Source: Pinus tabuliformis (Eukaryota > Streptophyta > Pinopsida > Pinales > Pinaceae). Taken from it: a DNA stretch of 64,000 nucleotides. Under the pieces are notes generated by a model that saw only the letters and a program-made list of their open reading frames with translations, did no database searches and was not told the origin of the DNA. Of the stretch, positions 43,975 to 54,579 are shown in pieces. The stretch is from assembly GCA_031772625.1 (NCBI GenBank), contig CM062816.1:1668779058-1668843057 (forward strand), given 5' to 3'. A program made the translations under genes and the position numbers. Positions within the stretch are counted from its first letter, which is position 1; every line of letters starts with the position of its first letter.

Positions 43975-44560
43975 AGTGTTGTCATCAGCGCTTGAGTAGT
44001 TCCAGATGTTTATGAATAAAATAATCATCCTCCCATGTGGAGTCTTCAAAAGGTAAGTTCTTCCACTTTATCAGATACTTTGAAATTTATTTGTTCCGTA
44101 GCTACCAGATTCTTGTTTCTGTGATTTTTTTGGGCTCCAATATATTTTTTCCTTCCTCATCAAGTTCTAGAAATATAATTTGAATTGGAAGATTATCACC
44201 TATAACCTTCTTTAAGCATGAAACATGGAAAACTGGGTGTACTTGCGAAGATCCAGGAAAATCCAATTTGTATGCCATAGTACCAATCTTTTGCAACACC
44301 TTGTAAGGGCCATAGTACATGGGTGATATTTATTATCCTTCTTAGTTTTCTTGAGGGACATTTGTTTGTATGTTTGTAGTCATAAAAATACCCAATCTCC
44401 TACATCAAAATTTCTTTCACTGCGATGTTGATCTTCATGTTGTTTCATTCGATTTTGCGCTAGAGTCAGGTTATCCTTTAAGAGTTGGAGAACTTGTTGT
44501 TGATGCTCGATGTGATCTTCCACTGCTTGAACCTTATATTTGTCTCTTAAATATTATGTG
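43975..44560 (-). pseudogene. Element B integrase C-terminus and chromodomain
   Basis: The open frame MYYGPYKVLQKIGTMAYKLD, VHPVFHVSCLKKVIGD and LDEEGKNILEPKKI is the GPY/F module; upstream VQAVEDHIEHQQQ-like sequence joins it to the core. Downstream, in another frame, GRTYLL-KTPHG-type sequence is what remains of the chromodomain (compare NLPTENSTWE in element A). At least two frameshifts are present. Confidence 0.75.
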
Positions 44561-45380
44561 AAGGATGGTGGATGATATCCACAAAGCGCCATAAATAGGG
44601 TAATTTTTGTTGTGGTATGGAAGGAAGTGTTATACCACCATTCTGTTAGAGGTAACCATTTGATCCATTGTGTTTGTTTATTAGATACAAATCAACTAAG
44701 ATATCCTTCCAAACATTTTATCACTAGTTCAATTTATCCATCAGATTGAGGATGATAAGATGAGCGATGAGTTAATTGAGTACCAATACAAGAAAATAAT
44801 TATGTCTAAAAATTTCTAGTGAAAATGGGATCTCTATCACTTACAATAATCTTTGGGTTTCCATGTAGATTTTGAATTGTTTCCATAAATGCAGTAGCGA
44901 TTGTACTGGCTTTGAAAGGATGAGATAGTTCACAAAATTGTGCATACTTGGTAAGTCTATCAACTACCACGATGATGACATCATTGCCTTCATACTTGGG
45001 TAAACCTTTGATATTAAAATCCATTGGGACCTCTTCCTGAAACTGACTTGGAATGGCTAATGTTTGTAAAAGACCAAGGGTCTTAATTGTCTACTCTTTT
45101 TTTTGTTGGAAAACCAAACATTTGACCACAAACTTCTAAATATCAGATTTAAGTCCATCCCAAAAAAATACTTCTTGACCCTGTGATAAGTTTCTAAATT
45201 TTTTGTGTGCCATCCTATAAGAGAGGTGTGCAATTCCAAAAGAATATTTTGTTTAAGTTGGGAGTTATTACATAGATATAAGCAATCTTTGTATGACAAT
45301 GAATCATTTTTCCAAATAAATGAATGAGATGCACTGGTATTTTGCTGCAAATTTTGAATGAGTTTCAACACCTATTAATA
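44561..45380 (-). pseudogene. Element B integrase core and zinc-binding domain
   Basis: LLELHTSLIGWHTKNLETYH with RVKKYFFG is the H-H half of the zinc domain; then MDFNIKGLPKYEGNDVIIVV, VDRLTKYAQFCELSHPF and NPKIIVSDRDPIFT show the DDE core with the second Asp in SDRD. Stops lie between. Just upstream the frame is cut at 45385 by element C and resumes at 49666. Confidence 0.8.
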
Positions 45381-45385
45381 ATTCT
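45381..45385 (+). other. Target site duplication of element C, left copy
   Basis: ATTCT here and at 49661-49665 flank element C exactly, the 5-bp length usual for Ty3/gypsy and copia integration. Confidence 0.9.
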
Positions 45386-46003
45386 TGATCCAAGTGGATA
45401 TTGGTGGCCACCCACCTATTCCACTTGGACCCCCACCATTGTTTCTTTTAGTTTCTCAGTTTCCTTAATTGTAGCACAATTTACTATTTTTGGCAATTTT
45501 TCGGGTCATGAACTTTCGGAGTTGTTTTGAGGCCCTAAACAATGTTTTTTTTGGAAAACAGGAAAACAAGATTCTTTAAATAATGTTTGTAGTTAAAAGT
45601 TATAGTCCTTAGATAAATATTCTAACAAGGTATCATGCACGTCAAATGGAGATCGTATGCCAAACATACAAACTTGTGAAGTTGATCTACCAATTTACCC
45701 CAATGAGGCCCATAGTTTTGGTGCTTCATCTCCTAAGGTTAGGTTTTTGGATATTTATGGTTTTCCATTGTTTCTAAATAATAAATAGGCCTTAGAGCTT
45801 CATTGTAACACATTTTAGAGGCATGTATCCACCACATCTCTTCTCATAGATAAGCTACCATCGCCCAAGCTAGCTTATTTTCAATTTGTATGTAAGCATG
45901 TTTCATTTCTTTGATATTAATGAAATGCAGTTTTATTTCTATTACATCTCTATGTTTATGTTTATATATGTATTCTATTACAATCTTGTTTAAGTTCAGA
46001 TCA
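45386..46003 (+). repeat. Element C 5' LTR
   Basis: TGATCCAAGTGGATATTGG starts it and CAGATCA ends it (TGATC...GATCA inverted ends), 618 bp. ATAAATAGGCC near 45783 may be the TATA region. The partner at 49045-49660 is clearly diverged by eye (of the order of a tenth of positions). Confidence 0.9.
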
Positions 46004-46004
46004 G

Positions 46005-46016
46005 TGGTATTAGAGT
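46005..46016 (+). promoter_or_regulatory. Element C primer binding site
   Basis: TGGTATTAGAGT, one base after the LTR, differs at two transition positions from TGGTATCAGAGC, complementary to initiator Met-tRNA. Confidence 0.85.
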
Positions 46017-46204
46017 GTTTTGCACTTTCTCTGTTTTCTTTGCATGTCCCCAACGAGGTCAGGGCATAAGGAGTTAGGGCTTGAACTGGTTGAACCTTTG
46101 CAAGACCAATGTCACAAACCCCAAAAAAAAAAGATGAGGGGGAAAGAGATCCATTCAAAATATTGCTCAAAGAATCCCTCAAGTGACAGAGGAATGCAAT
46201 GATG

Positions 46205-46760
46205 GACAACTTTTCCCAGATCCTTTAGCAGATGCCCACAGGTGACGCATATTCATTCGACAACCACTCTGGAGGCACCACTCCCTTCAAGGTACAATTC
46301 AACGTTGATATTCCCATATTTGAAGGCCAAATAGATGCAAACATTGTAGATAGATGGTTAAATCTATTGGAAGGGTATTTTTCATTTCATGATTTTTCCA
46401 ATAGGGAAAAGATTACTTTTTCACTCCTCAAAGCCACCACCCACGTCAAGGATTGGTAGGAAACCTACTTCGAGGAGAAGGACGAAAGGGAACCCTCATT
46501 GTTTTCAGCCACACCCACTTGCAAATCTTTTTGAAATGCCATCAAGGAGCGGTATTACCATATCGGTAGCTATGAACATAAGTACATAATATGGACCACA
46601 CTATGACAAGGAAGGGACTAAGATATGTTGGAGTTCACAGTTGTTTTTCATACCCTTCACACGAAGTTAGGTATTAAGGCTTTTGAGTAGCATCTGGTAC
46701 TCAAGTACCACGGTTGTCTGCAAAAATTCATCCAGGGCAAGATGGAGTTCCTAGACATAT
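46205..46760 (+). pseudogene. Element C gag
   Basis: The first frame MPTGDAYSFDNHSGGTTPFK, VDIPIFEGQIDANIVDRWLN and FHDFSNREKITFSLLKA is the start of a plant Ty3/gypsy Gag capsid. A stop follows WVKDW-type sequence and the rest continues in shifted frames (SRRRTKGNP, then SRSGITISVAM). The protein would coat element RNA; this copy cannot make it. Confidence 0.75.
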
Positions 46761-46900
46761 CCTCGCTTGACGCTGTCTACTGATATGCTGTCAAGATTGA
46801 GCATAAGTTTAAACAGAAGAAGGGATACTTTGGATCTAAGAATATGAAGTAAGGGAAAGGGGCCCCTAAACTGCAGAACAAAGGATAAAGCCAAGGTGGG

Positions 46901-47086
46901 GTGGCTGAGGACAACCTGTCGAAGATGCAAGAAAATAACAACACCACGAAGACAAAGAAGGACATAGGAAAGTGGTGTGAGTTCCATAAGATCCCCACTC
47001 ACAACACAAGTGAGTGTCGGTCCAAGCAGCCACTAGTGGCTGAGCTAAAGGCTTCAAAATCATATGCATGTTATGACTTTGAATAA
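46901..47086 (+). pseudogene. Element C Gag finger region
   Basis: KWCEFHKIPTHNTSECRSKQ has the C-x2-H-x4-H-x4-C variant finger found in some plant gypsy Gag proteins, followed by VAELKASKSYACYDFE and a stop. The frame is open for 61 codons. Confidence 0.7.
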
Positions 47087-47128
47087 AAAATTGACAAGGG
47101 GAATGAAAAAGGGAAGAAAATTATTGAT

Positions 47129-47650
47129 GTGGAGCCCAGCACCATTGTTACCATCACCAAGATCCAGAATATTGAGCCTGAAGATCCAGAGGAGGGGGAG
47201 TGTCTCTCCCACACACAGATGTGGATGAAGGGTTCGCCGCTACAATTCATTATCGATAGTAGGAGCCAAAATAACCTCATTTCAGTAGAGGACACGAAGC
47301 AGTTGGGCCTACCAACAACACCACACCCACATTCATACACCATCGGGTGGCTTCACCAAGGACGAGATATCCGTGTCAGTTGTTAGTGTCGCCTTCCCTA
47401 CAACATCAAGCCCTTCACAGATGAGGTATTGTGTGGTGTTTCTCCTCTTGAATTTTTTTATGTATTATTAGGCCAAACATACTTGCAGAAGTGTCATGCT
47501 ATGTATGATTCGAGGCCTCACACTGTTATTATTTCTTTGGGTAATAAGTTATACAAGACACTAGAGGTAGCCCTGCCTACCACCATCTCTTTGATCTTGC
47601 TAAAAAATGTAGTAAGATCATCTCCCAGACTGGGAAATTTGTTTTCTTTC
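47129..47650 (+). pseudogene. Element C aspartic protease
   Basis: LQFIIDSRSQNNLISVED carries the active-site region, with Asp-Ser-Gly changed to Asp-Ser-Arg, which would abolish activity. TKQLGLPTTPHPH and, past a stop, LEFFYVLLGQTYLQKCHAMY complete the fold. The usual RT that should follow is absent: at about 47660-47690 the sequence passes to integrase. Confidence 0.75.
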
Positions 47651-47689
47651 TAATTCAATCTCAAAGTAAGGGGAAGATTGTGGCTACAT

Positions 47690-48415
47690 CCATGGCCCTT
47701 GGGAAGGGTTCCTCCGTGCAGCAAAAGCAGGTGGATAAGGTCGTGGACAATTTTTCTAAGATGGCTATATTAGCGGCCTGCAAGAAGAGTATCACAGTAG
47801 ATGACACTTCCAAACTCTTCTTTGAATGAGTGTGGGTACATTTTGGGATCCCATAGACCATATATTATGTCGAGATAGTAGGTTCCTGAGCACATTCTTG
47901 TCAATCCTCTTGACACTATTAGACAACAAGATCACCAAGTCGACTGCATTCCATCCCCAAAATGATGGCTAGACAAAGGTCGTCAACAAGATGTTAGTAC
48001 ACATACTACACATGTACAAATTCAAGCATCCACAAACTTGGGATGAGAGCCTTACCTATGTGCATCATAATTATAAAAAATATCTCCATAGCTTGATTGG
48101 TCGCAGTCCCTTTCAAGTAGATCTAGGATTTCAACCATTGTGTCTGATTGATGTTGTCATGCCTCATGCGACTACATAGACAAAATCCACACATGTACTG
48201 TCTGAGGCTAATAAAGAAACCAAATTTATTGAATGCATCGAACACATCCGCCAGCAGGTTCACAACATCTTGGAGAAGACCAATTCCAAGTACAAGCAAC
48301 AACATGATCAACATCAAGTGCCACACAAGTTTCAGGTGGGTGAAAAAATTTGGTTTCATTTACAGAAGGAATGCCTTACCAGAGCTCATCGGAAGCTCAG
48401 AACATTCTAATATGC
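47690..48415 (+). pseudogene. Element C integrase core
   Basis: Frames give VVDNFSKMAILAACKKSIT, WVHFGIP, and in the 47991-48179 frame ILHMYKFKHPQTWDESLTYV, SPFQVDLGFQPLC, then VPHKFQVGEKIWFHLQKECL. These are the core and the start of the C-terminal part of a Ty3/gypsy integrase. Several stops are present. The next residues continue at 48678 after the SINE. Confidence 0.75.
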
Positions 48416-48428
48416 GCCTTACATCATT
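48416..48428 (+). other. SINE target site duplication, left copy
   Basis: GCCTTACATCATT occurs here and at 48665-48677, a perfect 13-bp repeat flanking the SINE. Confidence 0.9.
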
Positions 48429-48664
48429 TTTTTATTATTATTACAGTGGAATCGGCAACATGGGCAGCCTCGCAACACGCGTTACATGGGGTCGATTTTG
48501 ACCGCTACCTCTATAACTAGTGGGAGATATGCCTGCCCCTCTATACAGCACCAGGGTTAGTCCGGGGGATTTGAAATTGTGACCTTCAATACGGATCCCG
48601 CCTTTCTAACGAACTTCACCGCATTGTGATTACCAACTCGCCTACCCTCGTGGGGCTTATATGG
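48429..48664 (-). mobile_element. tRNA-derived SINE in element C integrase
   Basis: The 236-bp insert lies on the minus strand. Its head has TAGGCGAGTTGG (about 48633-48644), close to the RNA polymerase III A box, and ATTTCAAATCC (about 48568-48579), close to the B box, as in tRNA-derived SINEs. The tail, TAATAATAATAAAAAAA on the minus strand, is A-rich. A 13-bp perfect target duplication flanks it. SINEs borrow LINE enzymes to move; LINE fragments with A tails occur elsewhere in the window. It encodes nothing. Confidence 0.85.
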
Positions 48665-48677
48665 GCCTTACATCATT

Positions 48678-48800
48678 ACCAAGGTTGTGGGAGATAATTT
48701 TTTTGAGCTCAAAATTCCCCCACTCCTTGGCCTGCACCCAGTGTTCAATGTGGACCGCCTTCAACCATATTTTCCTCCATTACTGGAAACTTAAGACATT
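48678..48800 (+). pseudogene. Element C integrase C-terminal end
   Basis: ITKVVGDNFFELKIPPLL, GLHPVFNVDRLQPYFPPLLE continues the frame cut by the SINE. This is the GPY/F-like module at the end of gypsy integrase. The frame stops soon after and an untranslated tail leads to the polypurine tract. Confidence 0.8.
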
Positions 48801-49030
48801 GCACAACAACTCACACCAACAGAAATAAACCCCGACTACATGGAAAAATCCACAACTAATCAAATCATGGAAACACGGATCAAGAACAATCTCCAATAGA
48901 ATATCTAATAGTATCATGTTGTTAAAGCTGGTAACTCCTGCAATAAGGTAAGTGGCTCACCAGTGACCAAGTTTAGTAGAAGTTTCCCCATCTCATGGAA
49001 GCACTCAACGTAATGGGGACCATTTCTTCC

Positions 49031-49044
49031 TAAGGGGGGAGGAC
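49031..49044 (+). promoter_or_regulatory. Element C polypurine tract
   Basis: TAAGGGGGGAGGAC lies directly before the 3' LTR. Confidence 0.85.
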
Positions 49045-49660
49045 GGATCCAGGTGGATATTTGTGGTCATCTACCTATTCCACTTGTGCCCCACCATTGC
49101 TTTTTTAGTTTTTCAGTTTCCTTAATTGTAGCAGAGTTTACTATTTTTGGCAGTTTTTTCGAGTCTTGAACTTTCGGAGCTGTTTTGAGGCCCTAAACGA
49201 TGTTTTTTTGTAAAATGGGAAATCATAACAATTTGAATAAGGTTTGCAGTAAAAAATTATAGTCCTCAAATAGATCTTTCTAACGAGGTATCGTGCATAT
49301 CAAACAAAGATTGTATGCCAAACTTATGACCCCAAGAAGTTAATGTACCAATTTACCCCAATGAGCCCATAGTTTTGGCGCTTCATCTCCTAGGGTTAGG
49401 TTTTTGGATGTTTAGGGTTTTCCATTGTTTCTTAATAATAAATAGGCCTTTGAGCCTCATTGTAACACAATTTAGAGGCAAGTAGCCACCATGTCTCTTC
49501 TCAGAGATAAGCTACTATTGTCCGAGCTAGTTTATTTCCAATATGTATGTAAACATATTTCAGTTCTTTGATATTAAGGAAATGAAGTTTTTTTTCTACT
49601 ACAACTCTGTGTTTATGTTTATATCTGTATTCTATTGTGTTCTTGTTTAAGTTTGGATCA
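49045..49660 (+). repeat. Element C 3' LTR
   Basis: Matches 45386-46003 along its length (616 bp); its first base pair reads GG for the expected TG. It ends TTTGGATCA, followed by ATTCT, the right target duplication. Confidence 0.9.
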
Positions 49661-49699
49661 ATTCTTCCATTCATCCCATGCTTTAGTTATCTAATCACG

Positions 49700-50120
49700 T
49701 TGTATAATAGAAATGGCATAGAGAAATGCTTCCACATCCTCATCCCTTCTTGAAAGTGCATCTACAATAACATTTTTCTTCCCTTTTTTGTAGATGATTT
49801 CAAATTCATAACCCAACATCTTTGTGACCCATTTATGTTTCTGTTATGAAGATAATATTTGTTCCAAGGATTATTTAAGGCTATCTTGATCTGTTTTTAC
49901 CTTGAAGTGTCTTCCCATTAGGTAAGGGCACAATTTCTTTGTTGCATGTAGCATGGGCAACATTTCTTTCTTATAAATAATTTTTTGTAAATTCTTTACC
50001 TTGATTGGACAACTTTAAAAAGCAACGGGTCTTCCTTCTTGCATTAAAACATCACCAATGCCATTTTTTGAGGCATCGCATTCCACAATAAATTTTTTGT
50101 GAAGTCTGGTTTAGTTAATA
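49700..50120 (-). pseudogene. Element B RNase H and integrase linker
   Basis: Shifted frames give HKWVTKMLGYEFEIIYKKGK and NVIVDALSRRDEDVEAFLYA, the end of gypsy RNase H and the connector, preceded by FHVKTDQ-like decayed sequence. The C-terminal half of the domain is best kept. Confidence 0.65.
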
Positions 50121-50388
50121 CTGGAGCTCGACACATTGCCTCTTTAATATGTTCAAAGGCCTTAAATACATCTGGAGTCCAAAAAAATGCATCTTTCTTA
50201 AGTAATGTTATTAGAGGTGTTGTTATTTTCCCATAATTGTTAAAAAACTTATGATAATACCATATCGACCCGAGAAATACTCGAAGATGCACTAAGGTTT
50301 TGGGGATTTCCCAGTCCTTGATGGCTTTATATTTTTTAGGGTTTTCCTTAACAACCTCATGGGATAAAATATCACCCAAATATTCCAC
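50044..50388 (-). pseudogene. Element B reverse transcriptase, thumb and connection
   Basis: MEYLGDILSHEVVKENPKKY, DWEIPKTLVHLRVFLGSIWY and LLKKDAFFWTPDVFKAFEHI, then CRAPVLTKPDFTKNL are the usual end of chromoviral RT leading into RNase H. The frame is open for 114 codons. Confidence 0.85.
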
Positions 50389-51111
50389 TTCTTGTACCCC
50401 AAAGAAACATTTGGAGGATTTTCATACAATTGTTTCTCTTCCAATAGTTTGAGCACCTTGACAACATGTTGAACATGATCTTAACAAGACTTTCTATATA
50501 TTAGTATATCATCAAAAAATACTAACACAAATTTTCTAAGGAAGGGTTTGAAAGTGGAATTCATAAAATCTTGAAATGTGGAAGGTGCATTAGTAAGGCT
50601 AAAGTGCATGACAAAAAAATTCATAATGACCTTCATGTGTTCTAAATTTTGTTTTGAGAATATCTTCTATCTTCATTCTAATTTGATGATATCCAGAACG
50701 AAGATCTAGCATTGTGAATTAGATTTCTCCATCCAGTTCATCCAACAATTCATTTTTCTAGGCATAAGGATGTATGTAAAGTCTAATGTTTGGAGAAAAA
50801 CTTCTTGGGATCAAGTGAATAACATGATCATGATCGCGAATAGGTGGGAGACCTTTGGGAGATTCAAATACTTTGGAATGATTTTCAAGGACTCTTTGGA
50901 GATTTGGAGAAATGGATGACTTAAATGTTTGAACATCTAGTGAACATAATTGTGCAATTGCTTCTAGTTTCTCCTTCTTCAAAAGATTTATCATGCCATT
51001 AGAGCTAATTATCTTCCTAGACTTCCCTGCCACACCCCTTAATTCAATTTCCTTTCCTTCCAAGAAATATTTCAAGAAAAGTTCTTGAAAATTAAAAGTT
51101 ATCGTCCCCAA
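50389..51111 (-). pseudogene. Element B reverse transcriptase palm and protease-RT linker
   Basis: The frame at 50758-51111 holds the linker (LQRVLENHSKVFESPKGLPP, then RDHDHVIHLIP). After it, [17 protein letters not shown] sequence and, near 50496-50520, [10 protein letters not shown], the catalytic YxDD box with Phe for Tyr, are seen in broken frames. RT is therefore nearly full length but inactive. Confidence 0.75.
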
Positions 51112-51723
51112 ATATTGTAGCCATTGAAATCCTTATACAACATACACACTACCCATTGGAATGGAAAGCATTGTAATATTCAATACATACTCCCCCATGG
51201 TTAGATTGATATTATGGAACTTCCCTGAGCAATTTATAGTTCCTCCATTTGCAACCATCACTTGACGCTCTAGTGCTAAATATACAAAGAAATTCAAATC
51301 CTTGGCTATCTTACAATGAATGAAATTATGAGTACCATCTTAATCAATCAACACTAATACCTTTTTATTCTTGATATATCCTTCTATCTTGAGATTTTGA
51401 GAAGTGGTAATTCCAGTCAATGCATTACAATATATGGTCAGATTCATTTCTTCATTTTCATCTCGTGGGGTTGGTTCTTGGTGTATATCTTCTTCTTTTG
51501 ATGTTTCTTGTTCCTTTTCTTCCTCATATTCACAATTTATGTAAAATATTTTTTTCTCAGCACATTTATGAGATTTAGTATATTTGATATTACAACTAAA
51601 ACAAAGCCGTTTTGCTTTGTTTTCCTCCAGTTTTTGTGGTGTCAAAGTTGTAGGTTGTGGAAAGCCAGGAGTGACAACACTTCCATATTTATAGTTATGA
51701 GTGGTGGAACTCCTTGTTGCCAT
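51112..51723 (-). pseudogene. Element B gag finger and protease
   Basis: The open frame 51340-51723 contains KRLCFSCNIKYTKSHKC, a Cys/His finger, then the KEEDIHQEPT acidic linker and GYIKNKKVLVLID, where the protease starts. The catalytic region reads LID, stop, DGTHNFIH in place of a D-S/T-G motif, so the protease is broken. NGGTINCSGKFHNINLTM-like sequence continues it. The linker and start of protease are the parts fused to integrase in element A. Confidence 0.75.
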
Positions 51724-52561
51724 AATTTTTCTTTAAACTTTTATTTCCACCTTGAATGCATTCTCTAATGACTTAGGTTCCCAAAGGTGAACCTCATGTT
51801 GGATGTTATCCCTTAAAGTCCCTATGAAGACATCAATTAGATGCTACTCTGAAATATCGATTACATTGATATTCAATCTTTGGAAGTCCTCAATGTGCTC
51901 CCCAACTAAACCCTTTTGTTTGAGAATTAACATTTGGGTAAATAATGTATTTCTCTTTGTATCCTCATAATGTGTTATCAATTCCTCTGTAAAATATTTC
52001 CAAGTGACTAGTGCTTTATGAGAACAAAGCCATCGATACCATACAAATTTATTGTGTTATAAATATAAAGATGTAATGCATACCTTTTGTGTGCATTGCA
52101 CATCGTGTAGATCAAAGCACTACTCCATCTCTAGTTCCATGTTACCGGATCCTTATAATCAAAATTCCTCATATCAATCTTTGGAATGTGGTGGCTCTTA
52201 AACCCGATGTTGGAGTCACTAAAATCATAATTCATAGTCATTTTGTCCTCATCATGATTTTCATGAAGTACCATCTCACCACTAGGAAGCATTTATTGTA
52301 ACAACTTTATCAAACCTTCCTTTAAACCTTCCAGATCCCTTTTCATTTCTATTTCAAACCATCCTTCAAAACTTCCATGTCTAATTTTAAACTATTCTTC
52401 AATTTAACCATCCATCTTAGCTTCTAGTTTATTTTGGTTACTCTTTGCGAGAACGAAATTTGTTTCACTTGGTCTCATAATTTTGATATATCATGTTGCA
52501 TTTCTTCCTCTTATTCATTTTTCATAGTAGATATTTCTATTGGCTTACTGGGTGTATCCAT
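51724..52561 (-). pseudogene. Element B gag
   Basis: A start at 52561 gives MDTPSKPIEISTMKNE, and after stops the sequence continues in the same region with IPKIDMRNFDYKDPVTWNM, matching the capsid start in element A. Gag is open only in short pieces. TGTATCC at 52552-52558 lies at the very edge of the inverted-repeat block. Confidence 0.65.
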
Positions 52562-52769
52562 TTTTTTTGTTTTGAGGCATTTTAGAACTAAATAATGATA
52601 TATATGCTTCATTATGCCATTGGAATCACTTCGAGCTAGTTTTTCAAACACAAGGTATGCAAATTTTAAAAAATACACATATAACAATGTAAACTTTGAA
52701 ACAGGAACTATAAACTCAAAACGGGAACTTTGCCAAAAAAAACTCGAAAAAGCATGAAAAACAGTGCTA

Positions 52770-53095
52770 AAAATGAAAAGTGTATACTGGAATGATGGTT
52801 TTTTTTTAGGGTCAATTTTGAACATGTTTTAAAAATGGCAGTGAAAGCGACTTTTTTGTGCTAAAATTGTGCAAAAAATAGCCCGAGAAAAAAAAGTGTG
52901 GATACTGGAACGATGATTTATTTATTTTTTATTTATTTATTTATTTCTTCTTTTCGGGTCAATTTTCAACATTTTTAAAAAATGCTAGTAAAACCAAAAT
53001 TTTATATGCAAAAATTGTGCAAAAAACACCCTCAAAACGAAAAGTGTTGATGATGGAATAACACCTTTTTTTTCTAGGGTAAATTTTCAACATTT
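52770..53095. repeat. Three diverged units of about 125 bp
   Basis: GAAAAGTGTATACTGGAATG, GTGTGGATACTGGAACGATG and GAAAAGTGTTGATGATGGAA start units that each continue with a T run, GGGTCAATTTTCAACAT and AAAATTGTGCAAAAAA. They form the left inner part of the foldback block. Confidence 0.65.
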
Positions 53096-53099
53096 TGAA

Positions 53100-53916
53100 A
53101 TAATGGTGTAAAAGATTTTACCTTGACTTCGAAAAACATTAAAATTTCAAAAAAATAATGAAAACATAAAACGTAAATAAAAATATATATTAAAAACAAA
53201 AAAATAAGATTAAAAAAAAAATCAATCATCAAAATGTTAAAAATAAATAAATATATATATATATATATATATATCAATCATAAAAATGTAAAAAAAAAAC
53301 AAAATTAACCTATAAAAGATAAGAATTAAAAAATTTAAAAAAATATAAAGAAATAATTAATAAGAAAAACATATTTAAAAAAAAAATAACATTTTTTTTT
53401 TTCAATCTCGTAAACCATAAAAAAAAAAAAGAAAAAAAATAAATAAATAAATTAAGTAAGCAAAATAGGAAATTTTTAAAAATCATTAACAAAAACTAAA
53501 AAAATTAAAACAACAACAACAAAAATTAAGATTAAAAACATTTTAAAAAACCTTAAAAATACATTTAAAAAAAAAATTCAAATTAAAAAAAAAAAAAAAA
53601 AAAAAAAACATATATATATTTGATTTAAAAAAAAAAAAAAAAAAAACGTTCCAAAGTTTATTTCAAAAAAATTAAAATTAAAATTTGGATTAAAAAAAAT
53701 AAAATTAAAAAAACATTTAAAAAAATAAAAATTAAATATATTTTAAATTTTTTTAAAATAACATTTAAAATATATATATATAATTAAAAAAAAAACTTTT
53801 AAAATTTAAAAATATATATATATTTTAAATGCAATTAGCATATTTAACAAAATTAATTTATTAAAAAAAAAAAAAAACAATTTTATCGGCCACCGCTTGT
53901 GGGGGCGCGGTCGGGT
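53100..53916. other. Extreme AT-rich left flank of palindrome array
   Basis: Long A runs (up to about 25) and AAATTAAAA words; no gene. It faces a similar T/A-rich stretch at 54360-54800, partly complementary in composition. Confidence 0.6.
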
Positions 53917-54330
53917 GGTGGCTATCTGATTTCGAGAATCAAATAGTCACCGCCCATGGGGTGGCTGAGTGGTGGCTATTCGATTCTTAGAATCAGATAG
54001 CCACTTCCTGACCACCCCTATGGATGGTTGGGAAATGGCTATCTGATTCTCGGAATCAGATAGCCACCGCCCAGCAGCCCATGGAGGTGGTCAAGCGGTG
54101 GCTATCTGATTCTCGGAATTGGATAGCCACCGCCCAACCACCCCTACATGCGGCCAGGGGGTGGCTATCCAATTCTCAGAATCGGATAGCCACCGCCCAA
54201 CTGCCTGTGGGTGTGGCCAGGTGGTGGCTATTCGATTCTCAGAATCAGATAGCCATCGCCCGATTGCCCGTGGGGGTCGGCCGGTGGGGGTGGCTATTCG
54301 ATTCTTGGAATCGGATAACCACTGCTCGAT
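53917..54330. repeat. Array of seven palindromes, about 62-bp period
   Basis: Each unit is a near-perfect palindrome of about 38 bases, GGTGGCTATCTGATTC followed by a short centre and GAATCAGATAGCCACC, then a GC-rich spacer of about 24 bases with CCCATGGGGGTGG-like words. Starts are near 53917, 53971, 54033, 54096, 54160, 54222 and 54289. The array is GC-rich inside extremely AT-rich DNA. Each unit could form a stem-loop. Open frames through it simply translate the repeat. Confidence 0.9.
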
Positions 54331-54471
54331 CGCGCACTAGGCGACGACGCTGTGTGCATACATTTTTTAAAAAATTTTAATCGTAAATATATGTTTTTTA
54401 AAGTTTTAAATGTTTTTAATTTTTTTAAAATCGAAAATAAGTGTTTTTTATTTTATTTTTAAATGTTCTTT

Positions 54472-54532
<61 letters not shown>

Positions 54533-54536
54533 TTTT

Positions 54537-54579
<43 letters not shown>

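Larger units (their letters stand above)
45386..49660 (+). mobile_element. Element C, Ty3/gypsy deletion derivative nested in element B integrase
   Basis: A complete insertion of 4275 bp with two LTRs, primer site, polypurine tract and perfect 5-bp duplication. Inside are gag, a C-H-H-C finger, protease and integrase, but no RT or RNase H, so an internal deletion removed the middle of pol. The integrase is further split by a SINE. Orientation is opposite to B. Confidence 0.92.

Noticed and set aside
53917-54330. CRISPR-like array of palindromic repeats with spacers
   Set aside because: The regular spacing recalls a CRISPR array, but the repeats vary, the spacers are similar to one another, the host is a plant and no cas gene exists. 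It is a tandem array of palindromes.
54024-54380. 118-codon frame with repeated WLSDSRN-type peptide
   Set aside because: It is the translation of the palindrome array; the repeats read open in more than one frame, so there is no coding support.
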